DNA from: Tenacibaculum sp. MAR_2009_124
GTDB lineage: Bacteria; Bacteroidota; Bacteroidia; Flavobacteriales; Flavobacteriaceae
Reading direction: 5' to 3'
DNA length: 64,000 nucleotides
Assembly: GCF_900105455.1 (NCBI RefSeq)
Contig: NZ_FNSF01000008.1
Span: 124,001-188,000 of the forward strand
A model generated the notes under the pieces. That model had not been told where the DNA came from and searched no databases. It was given only the letters and a program-made list of their open reading frames with translations. Numbering within the stretch: the stretch's first letter is position 1; each line of letters starts with the position of its first letter. The translations under genes were made by a program, and so were the position numbers. This document shows, one piece after another, positions 37,358-45,587 of the stretch.

Positions 37358-37741
37358 ATGTATAAAAATATAACAATAAGTAGTGTTTTAGGAGCCATCG
37401 CAGTCATTCTCGGAGCCTTTGGCGCACATGCCTTAAAAAGTAAATTATCTCCCGAGGCGTTAAACAGCTTTGAAACCGCCGTTCGCTATCAAATTTACCA
37501 TGTTTTACTATTATTATTTGTTAACCTCAGCCAACATTTAACGAATTCAGTAAAAAATAAAATATCCATCACAACATTTATCGGTATCCTCTTCTTTTCT
37601 GGATCTATTTATTGTATTCATCTATTGGGAATTCCCGCTAAATCAATTTGGTTTATAACTCCATTAGGAGGTGTGTTTTTAATTATTGCTTGGTTTATGG
37701 TTGCCTTCAATTTTTCCAGAAAAGTTATTAAAAATGAATAG
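37358..37741 (+). CDS. DUF423 membrane protein
   Basis: A 127-residue protein with four predicted membrane helices. The signature SVLGAIAVILGAFGAHALKSKL is at the start, followed by FETAVRYQIYHVLLLL and LGIPAKSIWFITPLGG. This is the YgdD/DUF423 family of small inner-membrane proteins, whose role is not established. It is divergent from the saccharopine-dehydrogenase-like gene and upstream of pckA. Confidence 0.92.
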   Translation: MYKNITISSVLGAIAVILGAFGAHALKSKLSPEALNSFETAVRYQIYHVLLLLFVNLSQHLTNSVKNKISITTFIGILFFSGSIYCIHLLGIPAKSIWFITPLGGVFLIIAWFMVAFNFSRKVIKNE

Positions 37742-37785
37742 TTAATAAATTTACATATTGTTTTAGTTCGTTTAACAAAAAGAAC

Positions 37786-37793
37786 TATTTTTG
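37786..37793 (+). promoter_or_regulatory. pckA -7 box
   Basis: TATTTTTG fits TANNTTTG and lies 32 nt before the pckA ATG. A TTG occurs 25 nt upstream (37758-37760), slightly further than usual. Confidence 0.5.
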
Positions 37794-37825
37794 TCCTATA
37801 TAAAACACAACTAAAATATTTAGAG

Positions 37826-39439
37826 ATGACAAATCTTGATGCGAAAACGATTTCGATAGACAATCTTGGTGTCAAAAATGCCACAGTTCGTTATCAGTTG
37901 ACTTCAGACGAGTTACATGATATTACTATCGAAAAAGAGCAAGGAGAAAACACTAGCTTCGGGGCTTTAGCTGTTAAAACAGGTGAGTTTACGGGCCGTT
38001 CTCCAATGGATCGCTTTATTGTAAAAGACGATATAACTAAAGATGAAATTTGGTGGGGTGATATCAATTTACCTTTTGATTCGGAAAAATTCGATAAGTT
38101 ATACGTAAAGGTAACAAACTACCTTTCTGACAAAGAAGTTTTCGTTAGAGATAGTTACGCTTGTGCAGACGAAAACTATAAGTTGAACATTAGAGTTGTT
38201 AATGAGTATCCTTGGAGTAATATGTTTGCCTATAACATGTTTTTACGACCAACTTCTGAAGAATTAAAAACTTTTTCTCCAGAATGGACTGTAATTAATG
38301 CTCCTGGATTTATGGCAAAACCAGAAGAAGATGGAACTCGTCAGCACAATTTTGCCATTTTAAATTTTGGTAAAAAAATAGCTTTAATTGGAGGAACTGG
38401 TTATACAGGTGAAATTAAAAAAGGGATTTTCTCTGCTTTAAACTTTATCTTACCTGTATTTAAAAACACATTACCAATGCACTGTTCTGCTAATGTTGGT
38501 AAGGAAGGAGATACTTCTATTTTCTTTGGACTATCAGGAACAGGAAAAACAACATTGTCTACTGATCCAAATCGCAGTTTAATCGGAGATGATGAACACG
38601 GATGGACTGCAGAAAACAGTGTCTTCAATTTTGAAGGAGGTTGTTATGCAAAAGTAATTGACTTGTCTCAGGAAAAAGAACCTGAAATTTACGGCGCGAT
38701 TAAAAGAGGTGCTATTTTAGAAAACATCGTTACTGACGAAAAAGGTGATGTAGATTTTGGAAACACTTCTATTACTCAAAATACACGTGTAAGTTATCCA
38801 ATTCATCATATTGAAAATATTAAAACTCCTTCAATAGGTAATAATCCAAAAAACATTTTCTTTTTAACGGCTGATGCTTTTGGTGTGTTACCTCCTATTT
38901 CGAAGTTAACACCGGGTCAAGCAGCTTACCACTTTATTTCAGGTTATACTGCTAAAGTTGCCGGTACTGAAGCAGGAGTTACTGAGCCTCTACCAAGTTT
39001 TTCAGCTTGTTTCGGTGCGCCTTTTATGCCTTTGCATCCAACTCGTTATGCAGAAATGTTAAGCGAGAAAATGAAAGAAACTGGTGTTAACGTATGGTTA
39101 GTAAACACTGGATGGTTTGCAGGACCTTACGGAGTTGGTGATAGAATGAAGTTAAAATATACTCGTGCAATGATTGATGCTGCCCTCAACGGTGGATTGC
39201 CTTCTGAAATTACTCATGAAGATTACCATATCCATTCGGTGTTCGGATTAGCTCAACCAAGAAAATGCCCTGGTATTCCATCTGAATTATTAAGTCAACG
39301 TCAGGCTTGGAATAATGATAAAGGTTATTATGAAACAGCTCATAAACTTGCTGATTCATTTAGAGAAAACTTTAAACAATTTGAAGAGTTCGCTAGTGAA
39401 GAAATTTTAGCTGGTGGACCACCGATCATAAAAAAATAA
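37826..39439 (+). CDS. pckA: phosphoenolpyruvate carboxykinase (ATP)
   Basis: PckA converts oxaloacetate and ATP to phosphoenolpyruvate, the first step of gluconeogenesis. The 537-residue protein has the substrate Arg region TGEFTGRSPMDRF. The kinase P-loop is GLSGTGKTTLS, preceded by MHCSANVG and followed by IGDDEHGW (metal-binding Asp). It also has the C-terminal adenine-binding part NTGWFAGPYGVGDRMKL. It has its own promoter-like box and terminator. Confidence 0.97.
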   Translation: MTNLDAKTISIDNLGVKNATVRYQLTSDELHDITIEKEQGENTSFGALAVKTGEFTGRSPMDRFIVKDDITKDEIWWGDINLPFDSEKFDKLYVKVTNYLSDKEVFVRDSYACADENYKLNIRVVNEYPWSNMFAYNMFLRPTSEELKTFSPEWTVINAPGFMAKPEEDGTRQHNFAILNFGKKIALIGGTGYTGEIKKGIFSALNFILPVFKNTLPMHCSANVGKEGDTSIFFGLSGTGKTTLSTDPNRSLIGDDEHGWTAENSVFNFEGGCYAKVIDLSQEKEPEIYGAIKRGAILENIVTDEKGDVDFGNTSITQNTRVSYPIHHIENIKTPSIGNNPKNIFFLTADAFGVLPPISKLTPGQAAYHFISGYTAKVAGTEAGVTEPLPSFSACFGAPFMPLHPTRYAEMLSEKMKETGVNVWLVNTGWFAGPYGVGDRMKLKYTRAMIDAALNGGLPSEITHEDYHIHSVFGLAQPRKCPGIPSELLSQRQAWNNDKGYYETAHKLADSFRENFKQFEEFASEEILAGGPPIIKK

Positions 39440-39447
39440 TTTTTTTT

Positions 39448-39478
39448 AAAAAGCATCCTTTCCAGGATGCTTTTTTAT
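39448..39478 (+). terminator. terminator after pckA
   Basis: AAAAAGCATCCT and AGGATGCTTTTT form a strong hairpin with a T-run. Confidence 0.9.
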
Positions 39479-39598
39479 TTTATGCTTATCCACAGCTAGT
39501 ACTTCCCTTCAACCTCCTTTCTTTTTTATCTTTCAAAGATATTTTGTCTTAAAAAATAATTATATTTCACCCATTACCACTAATAACAAGAGTAAACA

Positions 39599-41221
39599 AT
39601 GCTTATACAAGGAAATATTGTCGACATACTAAACAAAAAGGTTTTTAAAGGAGAACTTGAAATTGAAAACGGAAAAGTTAAATCAATTATAAAAAAGGAA
39701 CATTCCAATGAAACATTCATTCTACCTGGCTTTGTTGATGCTCATATTCATATTGAAAGCTCTATGTTAGTTCCTTCAGAGTTTGCTAAGATTGCCGTAA
39801 CACATGGAACCGTAGCTACTGTTTCTGACCCGCATGAAATTGCCAATGTTTTAGGCGTAAAAGGAGTTGATTTTATGATTGAAAATGGGAAAAAAGTTCC
39901 CTTGAAATTCAACTTCGGAGCACCTTCATGCGTTCCAGCCACTTCTTTTGAAAGTGCAGGAGCAATTATCAACTCTGATGATATTAAAAAAATGATGTCC
40001 AATCCAGATATTAAATATTTGGCTGAAATGATGAATTACCCAGGTGTTATTTATCAAGATGAAGAAGTGCTGAAAAAGATAGCTTGGGCAAAACATTACA
40101 ACAAACCCGTTGATGGGCATGCTCCTGGAGTAAGAGGTGGAGACCTAGATAAATATATTGCGGCTGGAATTTATACCGATCATGAATGTTTTACTTATGA
40201 AGAAGCATTGGAAAAACTTCAAAAAGGAATGAAAGTGATTATCCGAGAAGGCAGTGCCGCTAAGAATTTTGAAGCTTTAATTGAATTACTTCCTGAACAT
40301 TACGAAAACATGATGTTTTGTTCTGATGACAAACACCCTGATGATTTATTGTTAGGCCATATAAATCAGTTATGCGAAAGAGCGGTAAAGAAAGATATTG
40401 ATGTATTTAAAGTCCTTCAAGCTGCTTGCATCAACCCCGTAAAACATTACAATTTGGATGTTGGATTATTACAAAATGGAGATGATGCCGATTTTATTAT
40501 TGTTGAAAATTTAGAAAACTTTAAAGTACTCCAAACCTATATTAACGGTGAATTGGTTGCCAAAAATGGAGCTTCATTTGTGAAGCATGTTGATTTTGAT
40601 GTTTTAAACAATTTTGATACTGAAAAGAAAAATATAGAAGATTTTGAGTTTCATTCATCATCAGAAAAAATTAGAGTTATTGAAGCCCTTGATGGAGAGT
40701 TAGTGACAAATGAAATAGAATCTGATTCTTTAATTAAAGATGGAAATTTAGTTTCTAATACTGAAAGTGATGTTTTAAAAATGACTGTGGTAAATCGCTA
40801 CCAAAATAGCGAACCTTCCGTTGCTTTTATAAAAGGCTTTGGTTTAAAAGAAGGAGCCATTGCAAGTTCTGTTGGGCATGATTCTCATAATATTATTGCC
40901 GTAGGTGTTTCTGATAAAATGATTTGTAAAGCCGTCAACTTGTTAATAGAAAACAAAGGTGGAATTTGTGCAGTAAACGACAAAGAATCTAAAGTAGTTG
41001 CGCTACCTATTGCTGGAATAATGAGTGACAAGCCTGCTGACGAAATTGGTAAAGCCTATGCAAAACTTGATGCCATAGCAAAAAACATGGGTAGTGAACT
41101 TAGAGCTCCTTATATGACTTTGTCTTTTATGGCTTTACTCGTTATTCCATCTTTAAAGCTATCTGATAAAGGATTGTTTGATGGGAATTCGTTTCAGTTT
41201 ACTTCGTTGGAGGTGAAGTAA
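39599..41221 (+). CDS. ade: adenine deaminase
   Basis: Adenine deaminase of the amidohydrolase superfamily converts adenine to hypoxanthine in purine salvage. The 540-residue protein has the metal motif GFVDAHIHIESSMLVPSEF, then VDGHAPG and FCSDDKHPDDLL. The family C-terminal part includes SVGHDSHNIIAVG and the end LRAPYMTLSFMALLVIPSLK. The length is typical. Confidence 0.95.
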   Translation: MLIQGNIVDILNKKVFKGELEIENGKVKSIIKKEHSNETFILPGFVDAHIHIESSMLVPSEFAKIAVTHGTVATVSDPHEIANVLGVKGVDFMIENGKKVPLKFNFGAPSCVPATSFESAGAIINSDDIKKMMSNPDIKYLAEMMNYPGVIYQDEEVLKKIAWAKHYNKPVDGHAPGVRGGDLDKYIAAGIYTDHECFTYEEALEKLQKGMKVIIREGSAAKNFEALIELLPEHYENMMFCSDDKHPDDLLLGHINQLCERAVKKDIDVFKVLQAACINPVKHYNLDVGLLQNGDDADFIIVENLENFKVLQTYINGELVAKNGASFVKHVDFDVLNNFDTEKKNIEDFEFHSSSEKIRVIEALDGELVTNEIESDSLIKDGNLVSNTESDVLKMTVVNRYQNSEPSVAFIKGFGLKEGAIASSVGHDSHNIIAVGVSDKMICKAVNLLIENKGGICAVNDKESKVVALPIAGIMSDKPADEIGKAYAKLDAIAKNMGSELRAPYMTLSFMALLVIPSLKLSDKGLFDGNSFQFTSLEVK

Positions 41222-41239
41222 ACTTATAACAGTTATAAT

Positions 41240-41277
41240 ATAAAAAATATGCGCTTCTATTTAATTTAGAAGCGCAT
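41240..41277 (-). terminator. terminator at the end of the minus-strand accessory cluster
   Basis: ATGCGCTTCTA pairs with TAGAAGCGCAT around a 7-nt loop. On the minus strand a T-rich run follows; on the plus strand there is none. It should therefore mainly stop transcription coming from the 41.3-44.5 kb genes, about 60 nt beyond the pseudogene stop. Confidence 0.7.
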
Positions 41278-41339
41278 CATAGGCTTTCACATAAAAGCAT
41301 ATTCTTTTTCTTTTTATTATACTTTTCGAATACGTTAAT

Positions 41340-41516
41340 CTATTCATCATTAGTATTAGTCCCTAACCATATTTTCCCAGGATAATTAGTATTTGTTGCT
41401 ACATTCCCTTTAAAGCCTTGGTCTCTTAAAAATCCAATAAACTCACCTGTTGTTTTGGGTTTCGATACAGTGATCTCGTAATCAACCAATACTTCTGTTT
41501 ATTCTACAGTTTTCAT
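41340..41516 (-). pseudogene. small gene with an early in-frame stop
   Basis: From the ATG at 41514-41516 the frame reads MKTVE, hits TAA at codon 6, then stays open for 52 codons (TEVLVDYEITVSK, TGEFIGFLRDQGFKGN, NYPGKIWLGTNTNDE) to TAG. The downstream part looks like a real small alpha/beta protein, so this may be a gene broken by one base change. A later non-ATG start is the other possibility. It is last in the minus-strand cluster and has a 48-nt cluster repeat about 140 nt upstream. No family was recognised. Confidence 0.5.
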
Positions 41517-41652
41517 AATCTTAAAGTTATACCATTTGTAATTTGAAATTACCGGGTTAAAACGTTCTTTTTTCCTTTAGATAAAGAAAAAAATCTTCAT
41601 TTTATTTTAGGGTAATTTCAAACACCAACTGGCATTAGGTTCTTACTCGTAT

Positions 41653-41700
41653 AAGGCTTTTCAGATTTCGCCTCGTTTTTATAGTGCTACCGCTCCACTT
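41653..41700 (-). repeat. 48-nt cluster element, copy C
   Basis: One of three related copies in the cluster (also 43970-44017 and 44456-44504). On the minus strand it runs TGGAGCGGTAGCACT, then AACGAGGCG, then GAAAAGCCT. It can form two short hairpins (AGTG/CACT and AGGC/GCCT). This copy is 2 nt shorter than copy A and lies upstream of the broken small gene. Confidence 0.6.
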
Positions 41701-41730
41701 GTTTATTCTTAGATAGAAACGAACTACCTA

Positions 41731-42039
41731 CTACCAAGTAGCAATGGTTCCTTTGCCTTGATAAACAACTTTACCATATTCCTTTATTTCAGTAGTACAA
41801 TGCAACTCTGAAGTTTCGTAATTAGCGGATACCGTTCCTGAAAATTCCAGCACCTCTGTATTTTGCCCGAAATCTTGATTTGAATTTTCAGGATTCAAAT
41901 TACTGGTTCCTAAATTGATTCCATTGATACTAGCATTAACCGTAATTTCGTTTGTAGTTGTATTTATAGTATAATCAAACACAAATCTTTCTATGGACCT
42001 AGATCCTTTTATTGTTGATGTCGCTGTATTATTTGACAT
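41731..42039 (-). CDS. small beta-rich protein of the GH64/DUF1842 cluster
   Basis: The start is taken at the Met of MSNNTATSTIKGSRS, giving 102 residues. The upstream extension needs a TTG. There is no signal peptide. The sequence alternates polar and hydrophobic residues in short strands (FVFDYTINTTTNEITVNASI, FSGTVSANYETSELHCTTEI, VVYQGKGTIATW), suggesting a beta sandwich. The Ser/Thr-rich N-terminus resembles the neighbouring small proteins. It lies 51 nt after the GH64 gene. The function is unknown. Confidence 0.7.
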   Translation of the reverse strand: MSNNTATSTIKGSRSIERFVFDYTINTTTNEITVNASINGINLGTSNLNPENSNQDFGQNTEVLEFSGTVSANYETSELHCTTEIKEYGKVVYQGKGTIATW

Positions 42040-42090
42040 GTTTTTACTTTTCAAAATTAATTTTGCTTTTATTTCTTGAATAATTATTTT

Positions 42091-43419
42091 TTACTCTGAA
42101 GTATTTACATCGTAAAAAGAAATAGTTAATGTATTCACCTTAGCAGGATCAAGTGAAACTTGAACTGCCGAGAAACGATCGGAGTATGCAAAATTGTAGG
42201 CTTGAGACAATCCTTGTAATGCCGCTGCATATTGATTGTAAAATGCATCATTACTTTGAAGATTACTAAACAATGATGTATTTGGTATTTGACTAAACCA
42301 TTCACTACTCGTCATTGTTCCTGCCATTGTGCCTCCAAAAGATGTAATTGATCCAATTGCACCAATATTAAACCCTGCTAATAGATCACCAGTAATCCAA
42401 CCATACACGTCATTCGCTGGGTTCTGTTTTGCTGCACCATTTAGTGAGAACATTGCATTTGCTCCATAAATCCCATCAGGATTTATTAAATCTTCTTTTT
42501 TATATAAAAGAGTTGTTTCTACTCCTCCTATTTTACCAGTTAGCGTAATATCTAAACTCTCATCAATAGATGCCGTTAAATCATAATTCTGCGCACTCTG
42601 AGATCCCGTTGGTGGTACATTCGGCCCTACTCCATTAAAATGCCCTGCTATTTTAGCGATAACTCCATTTCCTAATCCTTTAATAGAAACAGCATTATTT
42701 TTAGAATTTGTTCCAAAATTTTCATTTAAATAAGTTAAATAAGCCGCAAACAAATGATATGGTGTTACAGGTACACCTCCAATTGGTGGATAAGAAGATG
42801 GTCCTATAATTCTAGCGAAACCTGATCCTGGTTGATTCGGGTTTTGGGTAAACTTTCCTGGAACCAAAGCAGGAAGTGCATTACTTAATCCAGATTTCGG
42901 CGTTGAAGTTAACTTATCTAACCTTTTATAAACCTCACTAGACGTTACTCCCTGCTTTAAACCATAATCAATTTGCACTGGAATTAATCCATCTAAAGAA
43001 GTTTCTAATTTCATTGGAATACTCCAGTAATCTATACTTGTTAAATCCGCAACATCTGTTGAAGCACCATTAAAAGTTAACTCCATTTTGTCATATCTTA
43101 AAAAGAAATTTGGATCGGTAATATTTTGAGCTGGTTCATAATAAGGATCCAAAACTTCCCAAGGCTGACCATAACAAATATAAATTCTACCGCTAAAGTG
43201 TTTCATTTGAACTCCACTCTGCAACTGTTCTAAGGTTAACCAGTTTCCTTTTCCTTTTTCTGCATTTAACGGCTGAACCTCTACCTCTAAAGGTTCAAAT
43301 TCACCTGCATGGTAACTTATATCAAATTTATCATTGGTACTTCCAGGAACAAAACCAATGTAAATGTCTTTATGGGCAACATCACTCCCTTTCGAAAATT
43401 TTACAGTTAATACATTCAT
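42091..43419 (-). CDS. GH64-like (beta-1,3-glucanase / thaumatin-fold) protein without signal peptide
   Basis: A 442-residue protein that resembles glycoside hydrolase family 64, laminaripentaose-producing beta-1,3-glucanases with a thaumatin-like fold. The matching segments are GRIYICYGQP, DKMELTFNG (candidate catalytic Glu), LTSIDYWSIPMKLE (candidate catalytic Asp in the family IDF/VDF position) and the end YNFAYSDRFSAVQVSL with NTLTISF. Unlike typical family members it begins MNVLTVKFSKG with no signal peptide or membrane anchor. The call rests on motif memory; an inactive or non-enzymatic relative is possible. Confidence 0.7.
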   Translation of the reverse strand: MNVLTVKFSKGSDVAHKDIYIGFVPGSTNDKFDISYHAGEFEPLEVEVQPLNAEKGKGNWLTLEQLQSGVQMKHFSGRIYICYGQPWEVLDPYYEPAQNITDPNFFLRYDKMELTFNGASTDVADLTSIDYWSIPMKLETSLDGLIPVQIDYGLKQGVTSSEVYKRLDKLTSTPKSGLSNALPALVPGKFTQNPNQPGSGFARIIGPSSYPPIGGVPVTPYHLFAAYLTYLNENFGTNSKNNAVSIKGLGNGVIAKIAGHFNGVGPNVPPTGSQSAQNYDLTASIDESLDITLTGKIGGVETTLLYKKEDLINPDGIYGANAMFSLNGAAKQNPANDVYGWITGDLLAGFNIGAIGSITSFGGTMAGTMTSSEWFSQIPNTSLFSNLQSNDAFYNQYAAALQGLSQAYNFAYSDRFSAVQVSLDPAKVNTLTISFYDVNTSE

Positions 43420-43445
43420 AATAGTAATAGTTAAGGTTAAAAAAA

Positions 43446-43479
43446 TTAAAAAAGCTCCAAGTAATACTACAAAGAGCTT
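43446..43479 (-). terminator. terminator after the first DUF1842-like gene
   Basis: On the minus strand AAGCTC and GAGCTT flank a 16-nt loop, followed by two T-rich runs. It is a weak-stemmed but plausible terminator 17 nt after the stop, which would partly separate this gene from the GH64 gene. Confidence 0.5.
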
Positions 43480-43495
43480 ACTAGTAAACTATATT

Positions 43496-43891
43496 TTATA
43501 GTTTAAAAACATCTGCTTTCACAGGAACTCCCTCTTCATGTTTCCCTAAGAAAGAGAACCCTCCTTCGCCATTCCAGTCTGCCTTTAAAGCCATGTTCGC
43601 TTCAAAAGACAATTGAAGTGGAGCATCCTTTATATCGGCAGGAATGTTTCCTGTTATATGCAATACTCTTACAATTTCTCCCACTCCAGCAGCGTAAACA
43701 GTACCAGACACTTTACCTACATATGTCTTTTTATCAGTTCCATCACTAATTCTTACAGTTCCACTTACTGTATGATCATCTGGATGCACTAATAATGAAA
43801 AATTAACGATGGTTGCTAAAAGGTTAGGAACAAATCCCATGGTACCCTTGTAATAAATTGTTTCTACTGCGGTGTTTGTTGATGTAGTCAT
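43496..43891 (-). CDS. DUF1842-like small protein
   Basis: A 131-residue protein with no signal peptide. The core MGFVPNLLATIVNFSLLVHP, then DHTVSGTVRISDG, YVGKVSGTVYAAG and LQLSFEANMALKADWNGEGGF match, from memory, the DUF1842 pattern (NLSLLV..TVSGxGxI..). It is clearly paralogous to the next gene upstream, sharing HxVxGTVRI, YVGxVxGTVYAxGxG and GGFxFxGKHxExxPV. The function is unknown. It carries copy B of the 48-nt cluster element about 80-125 nt upstream. Confidence 0.75.
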   Translation of the reverse strand: MTTSTNTAVETIYYKGTMGFVPNLLATIVNFSLLVHPDDHTVSGTVRISDGTDKKTYVGKVSGTVYAAGVGEIVRVLHITGNIPADIKDAPLQLSFEANMALKADWNGEGGFSFLGKHEEGVPVKADVFKL

Positions 43892-43969
43892 ACTATACTT
43901 TTTTGTTGATTGTTAAACGGGATAGCAATATATTCTGCTAATACAATTGCTATTCCTGCTTTATTTATA

Positions 43970-44017
43970 AAAGGTTTCAAATTCCTCCACGTTTGATATA
44001 GTGGTTACCTCTCCACT
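43970..44017 (-). repeat. 48-nt cluster element, copy B
   Basis: On the minus strand it runs AGTGGAGAGGTAACCACT (a 5-bp hairpin), ATCAAACGTGGAGG, then GAAACCTTTT. It lies between the two DUF1842-like genes, upstream of the 43496-43891 gene. The second hairpin is reduced to AGG/CCT. Confidence 0.6.
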
Positions 44018-44038
44018 CTATTGAAATTGAAATTGAGA

Positions 44039-44428
44039 TTAAGATCTAACTTCTACTGGTAAATTTTCGTAATGCTTACCTCGGAAATTAAAACCTCCTA
44101 ACCCCTTACTATTAGCTTCTAAAGCAAAATGAGCATTAAATGGAAATACTATAGTAGATATAGCATCATTTGAAGGAATTGCCCCTTCCAAAGTGATTAC
44201 TTTTGTGAAAGCCCCATAGCCCGTAGCATAAACAGTCCCTTTAACATTTCCTACATATGGTTTTTCTACTGGAGGATTCATATGAATACGAACAGTTCCA
44301 TGTACTTGATGAGTTTCTTCATCAACTATTAAATTGAAGTTTACGTAAGAGCCATTTAAATTAACTAAGCTTCCTAAAGTTCCTTGCATCGTTTGTACGT
44401 TAGTAGTAATTTCAGTTTGAGTTGACAT
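44039..44428 (-). CDS. DUF1842-like small protein, paralogue
   Basis: The start is the Met of MSTQTEITTNVQTMQG, giving 129 residues. The frame is open 39 codons further up, but that stretch is the 48-nt repeat element and reads as an unlikely basic sequence. The core parts are GSYVNFNLIVDEETHQVHGTVRI (in pieces), YVGNVKGTVYATGYGAF and GGFNFRGKHYENLPVEV. It has no signal peptide. It is first of the minus-strand cluster after the two-component genes. The function is unknown. Confidence 0.75.
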   Translation of the reverse strand: MSTQTEITTNVQTMQGTLGSLVNLNGSYVNFNLIVDEETHQVHGTVRIHMNPPVEKPYVGNVKGTVYATGYGAFTKVITLEGAIPSNDAISTIVFPFNAHFALEANSKGLGGFNFRGKHYENLPVEVRS

Positions 44429-44455
44429 AATATTTGGTTTTTGTTTCCTACTCAT

Positions 44456-44504
44456 TAGGCTTTTCGGATTCCGCCTCGTTTGATGTAGTGGTTGCTGCTC
44501 CACT
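44456..44504 (-). repeat. 48-nt cluster element, copy A
   Basis: On the minus strand it runs AGTGGAGCAGCAACCACT (a 5-bp hairpin), ACATCAAACGAGGC, then GGAATCCG and AAAAGCCT (an AGGC/GCCT stem). It lies 28-76 nt upstream of the MSTQ start, in the leader. A 27-codon ORF (44455-44538 minus, starting MFLRKQKHDLLK and ending GGIRKA) crosses it and could be a leader peptide. Confidence 0.6.
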
Positions 44505-44797
44505 TTAAAAGGTCGTGTTTTTGTTTTCTTAAAAACATCAAACACCTTACATTTCTGAGGTAAAAGTATCTCAGAATTGAAGGCTTATTATTTAAAATGG
44601 AATAAGAGCAGGATTGATTTCCATAAAATAGAGAATCTATGGAACGAAGTTTTTAAGCGTTCATTATAATCTTAAATGCTGAATTGCGAATCTTGAATGG
44701 TAAGTTGTATGCTCTTAAATATTAAATTTTAAGCACTGAGTTAAGAATTACTTGGAAATTAGAAATCAACAACGATATTTCTAGATTTACATCTTCA

Positions 44798-44839
44798 ACT
44801 TTAAACTTTAGACTTTGGACTTTGGACTTTAGACTCTCC
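44798..44839. repeat. 7-bp tandem repeat (ACTTTRR)
   Basis: Five units of ACTTTAA/ACTTTAG/ACTTTGG in a row plus a sixth decayed unit (ACTCTCC). They abut the stop of the LytTR regulator gene. The rest of the 44546-44797 gap holds no gene that I can support. Confidence 0.8.
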
Positions 44840-44840
44840 C

Positions 44841-45587
44841 CTACTTTAAAGTTCTAACTTTTTTAATAATATCCTTATAACGATCGCTCAAAGTAACTTT
44901 ATGATTTCCTGATACAAGAATCAAATTATCGGCAGGAACTATCTCTATAATTTTCTCAATATTAACAATAAAGTTTCGGTGCGTTCTTGCAAAAATGGCA
45001 TTATCGAGAAGGGTTAGTAGTTTGGTAAGGGAAATAAGAATAACAAACTTTTCTTTCTCTGTAATAATATTGCAGTATTTTTCTTCTACTTCAATGTAGA
45101 TAATCTCTTTTATTTGAACTTTTTTGAGAGACTTCCCTTTTTTAATAAACAAATAGTCACTGCTTATAACTGTATCTTCTTCTTCCGTTATAAAGACATC
45201 TTCTTGATCATAAAACTTTTCAACTGCCATTTCTATGGCGTACAAAACTTCGAGTTCGTTAAAAGGCTTCATTAAGAAACTAAAAGGTTGCGTGAGTTTT
45301 GCTCGCTCAAAGATTTTACGATCTGTACTACTCGTCAAAAAAACAAAAGGTTTGGAAGCTTCAGGTACGGTATTAATGGTTTCTGCAAAAGTAATTCCAT
45401 CAGGAACACCATTCAAAAAAATGTCGATTATTACAATGTCTACCTTTACCTTATAATATAAAGCCAAGGCTTCTTTAAAACTAGGTGCAACACCAGACAC
45501 GCTATAATTATTGGCTTCAAGCACTTTAACTAAGCGATCACTTTCCTGAGGAGTGTCTTCAATAATTAAAATATTTACATTATCCAT
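44841..45587 (-). CDS. LytTR-type response regulator
   Basis: A 248-residue regulator from the Met of MDNVNILIIEDTPQE, whose ATG overlaps the end of the kinase gene by 8 bases. The upstream in-frame Met lies inside the kinase gene. The receiver domain has the acidic pair IIEDTP, phospho-acceptor Asp in VDIVIIDIFLNG, TSS and the Lys of SFLMKPFNE. The C-terminal LytTR DNA-binding domain (about residues 145-245) includes IIYIEVEEKYCNIITEKEKF and FARTHRNFIVNIEKI. It probably controls genes at this locus; this is inference from position. Confidence 0.93.
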   Translation of the reverse strand: MDNVNILIIEDTPQESDRLVKVLEANNYSVSGVAPSFKEALALYYKVKVDIVIIDIFLNGVPDGITFAETINTVPEASKPFVFLTSSTDRKIFERAKLTQPFSFLMKPFNELEVLYAIEMAVEKFYDQEDVFITEEEDTVISSDYLFIKKGKSLKKVQIKEIIYIEVEEKYCNIITEKEKFVILISLTKLLTLLDNAIFARTHRNFIVNIEKIIEIVPADNLILVSGNHKVTLSDRYKDIIKKVRTLK

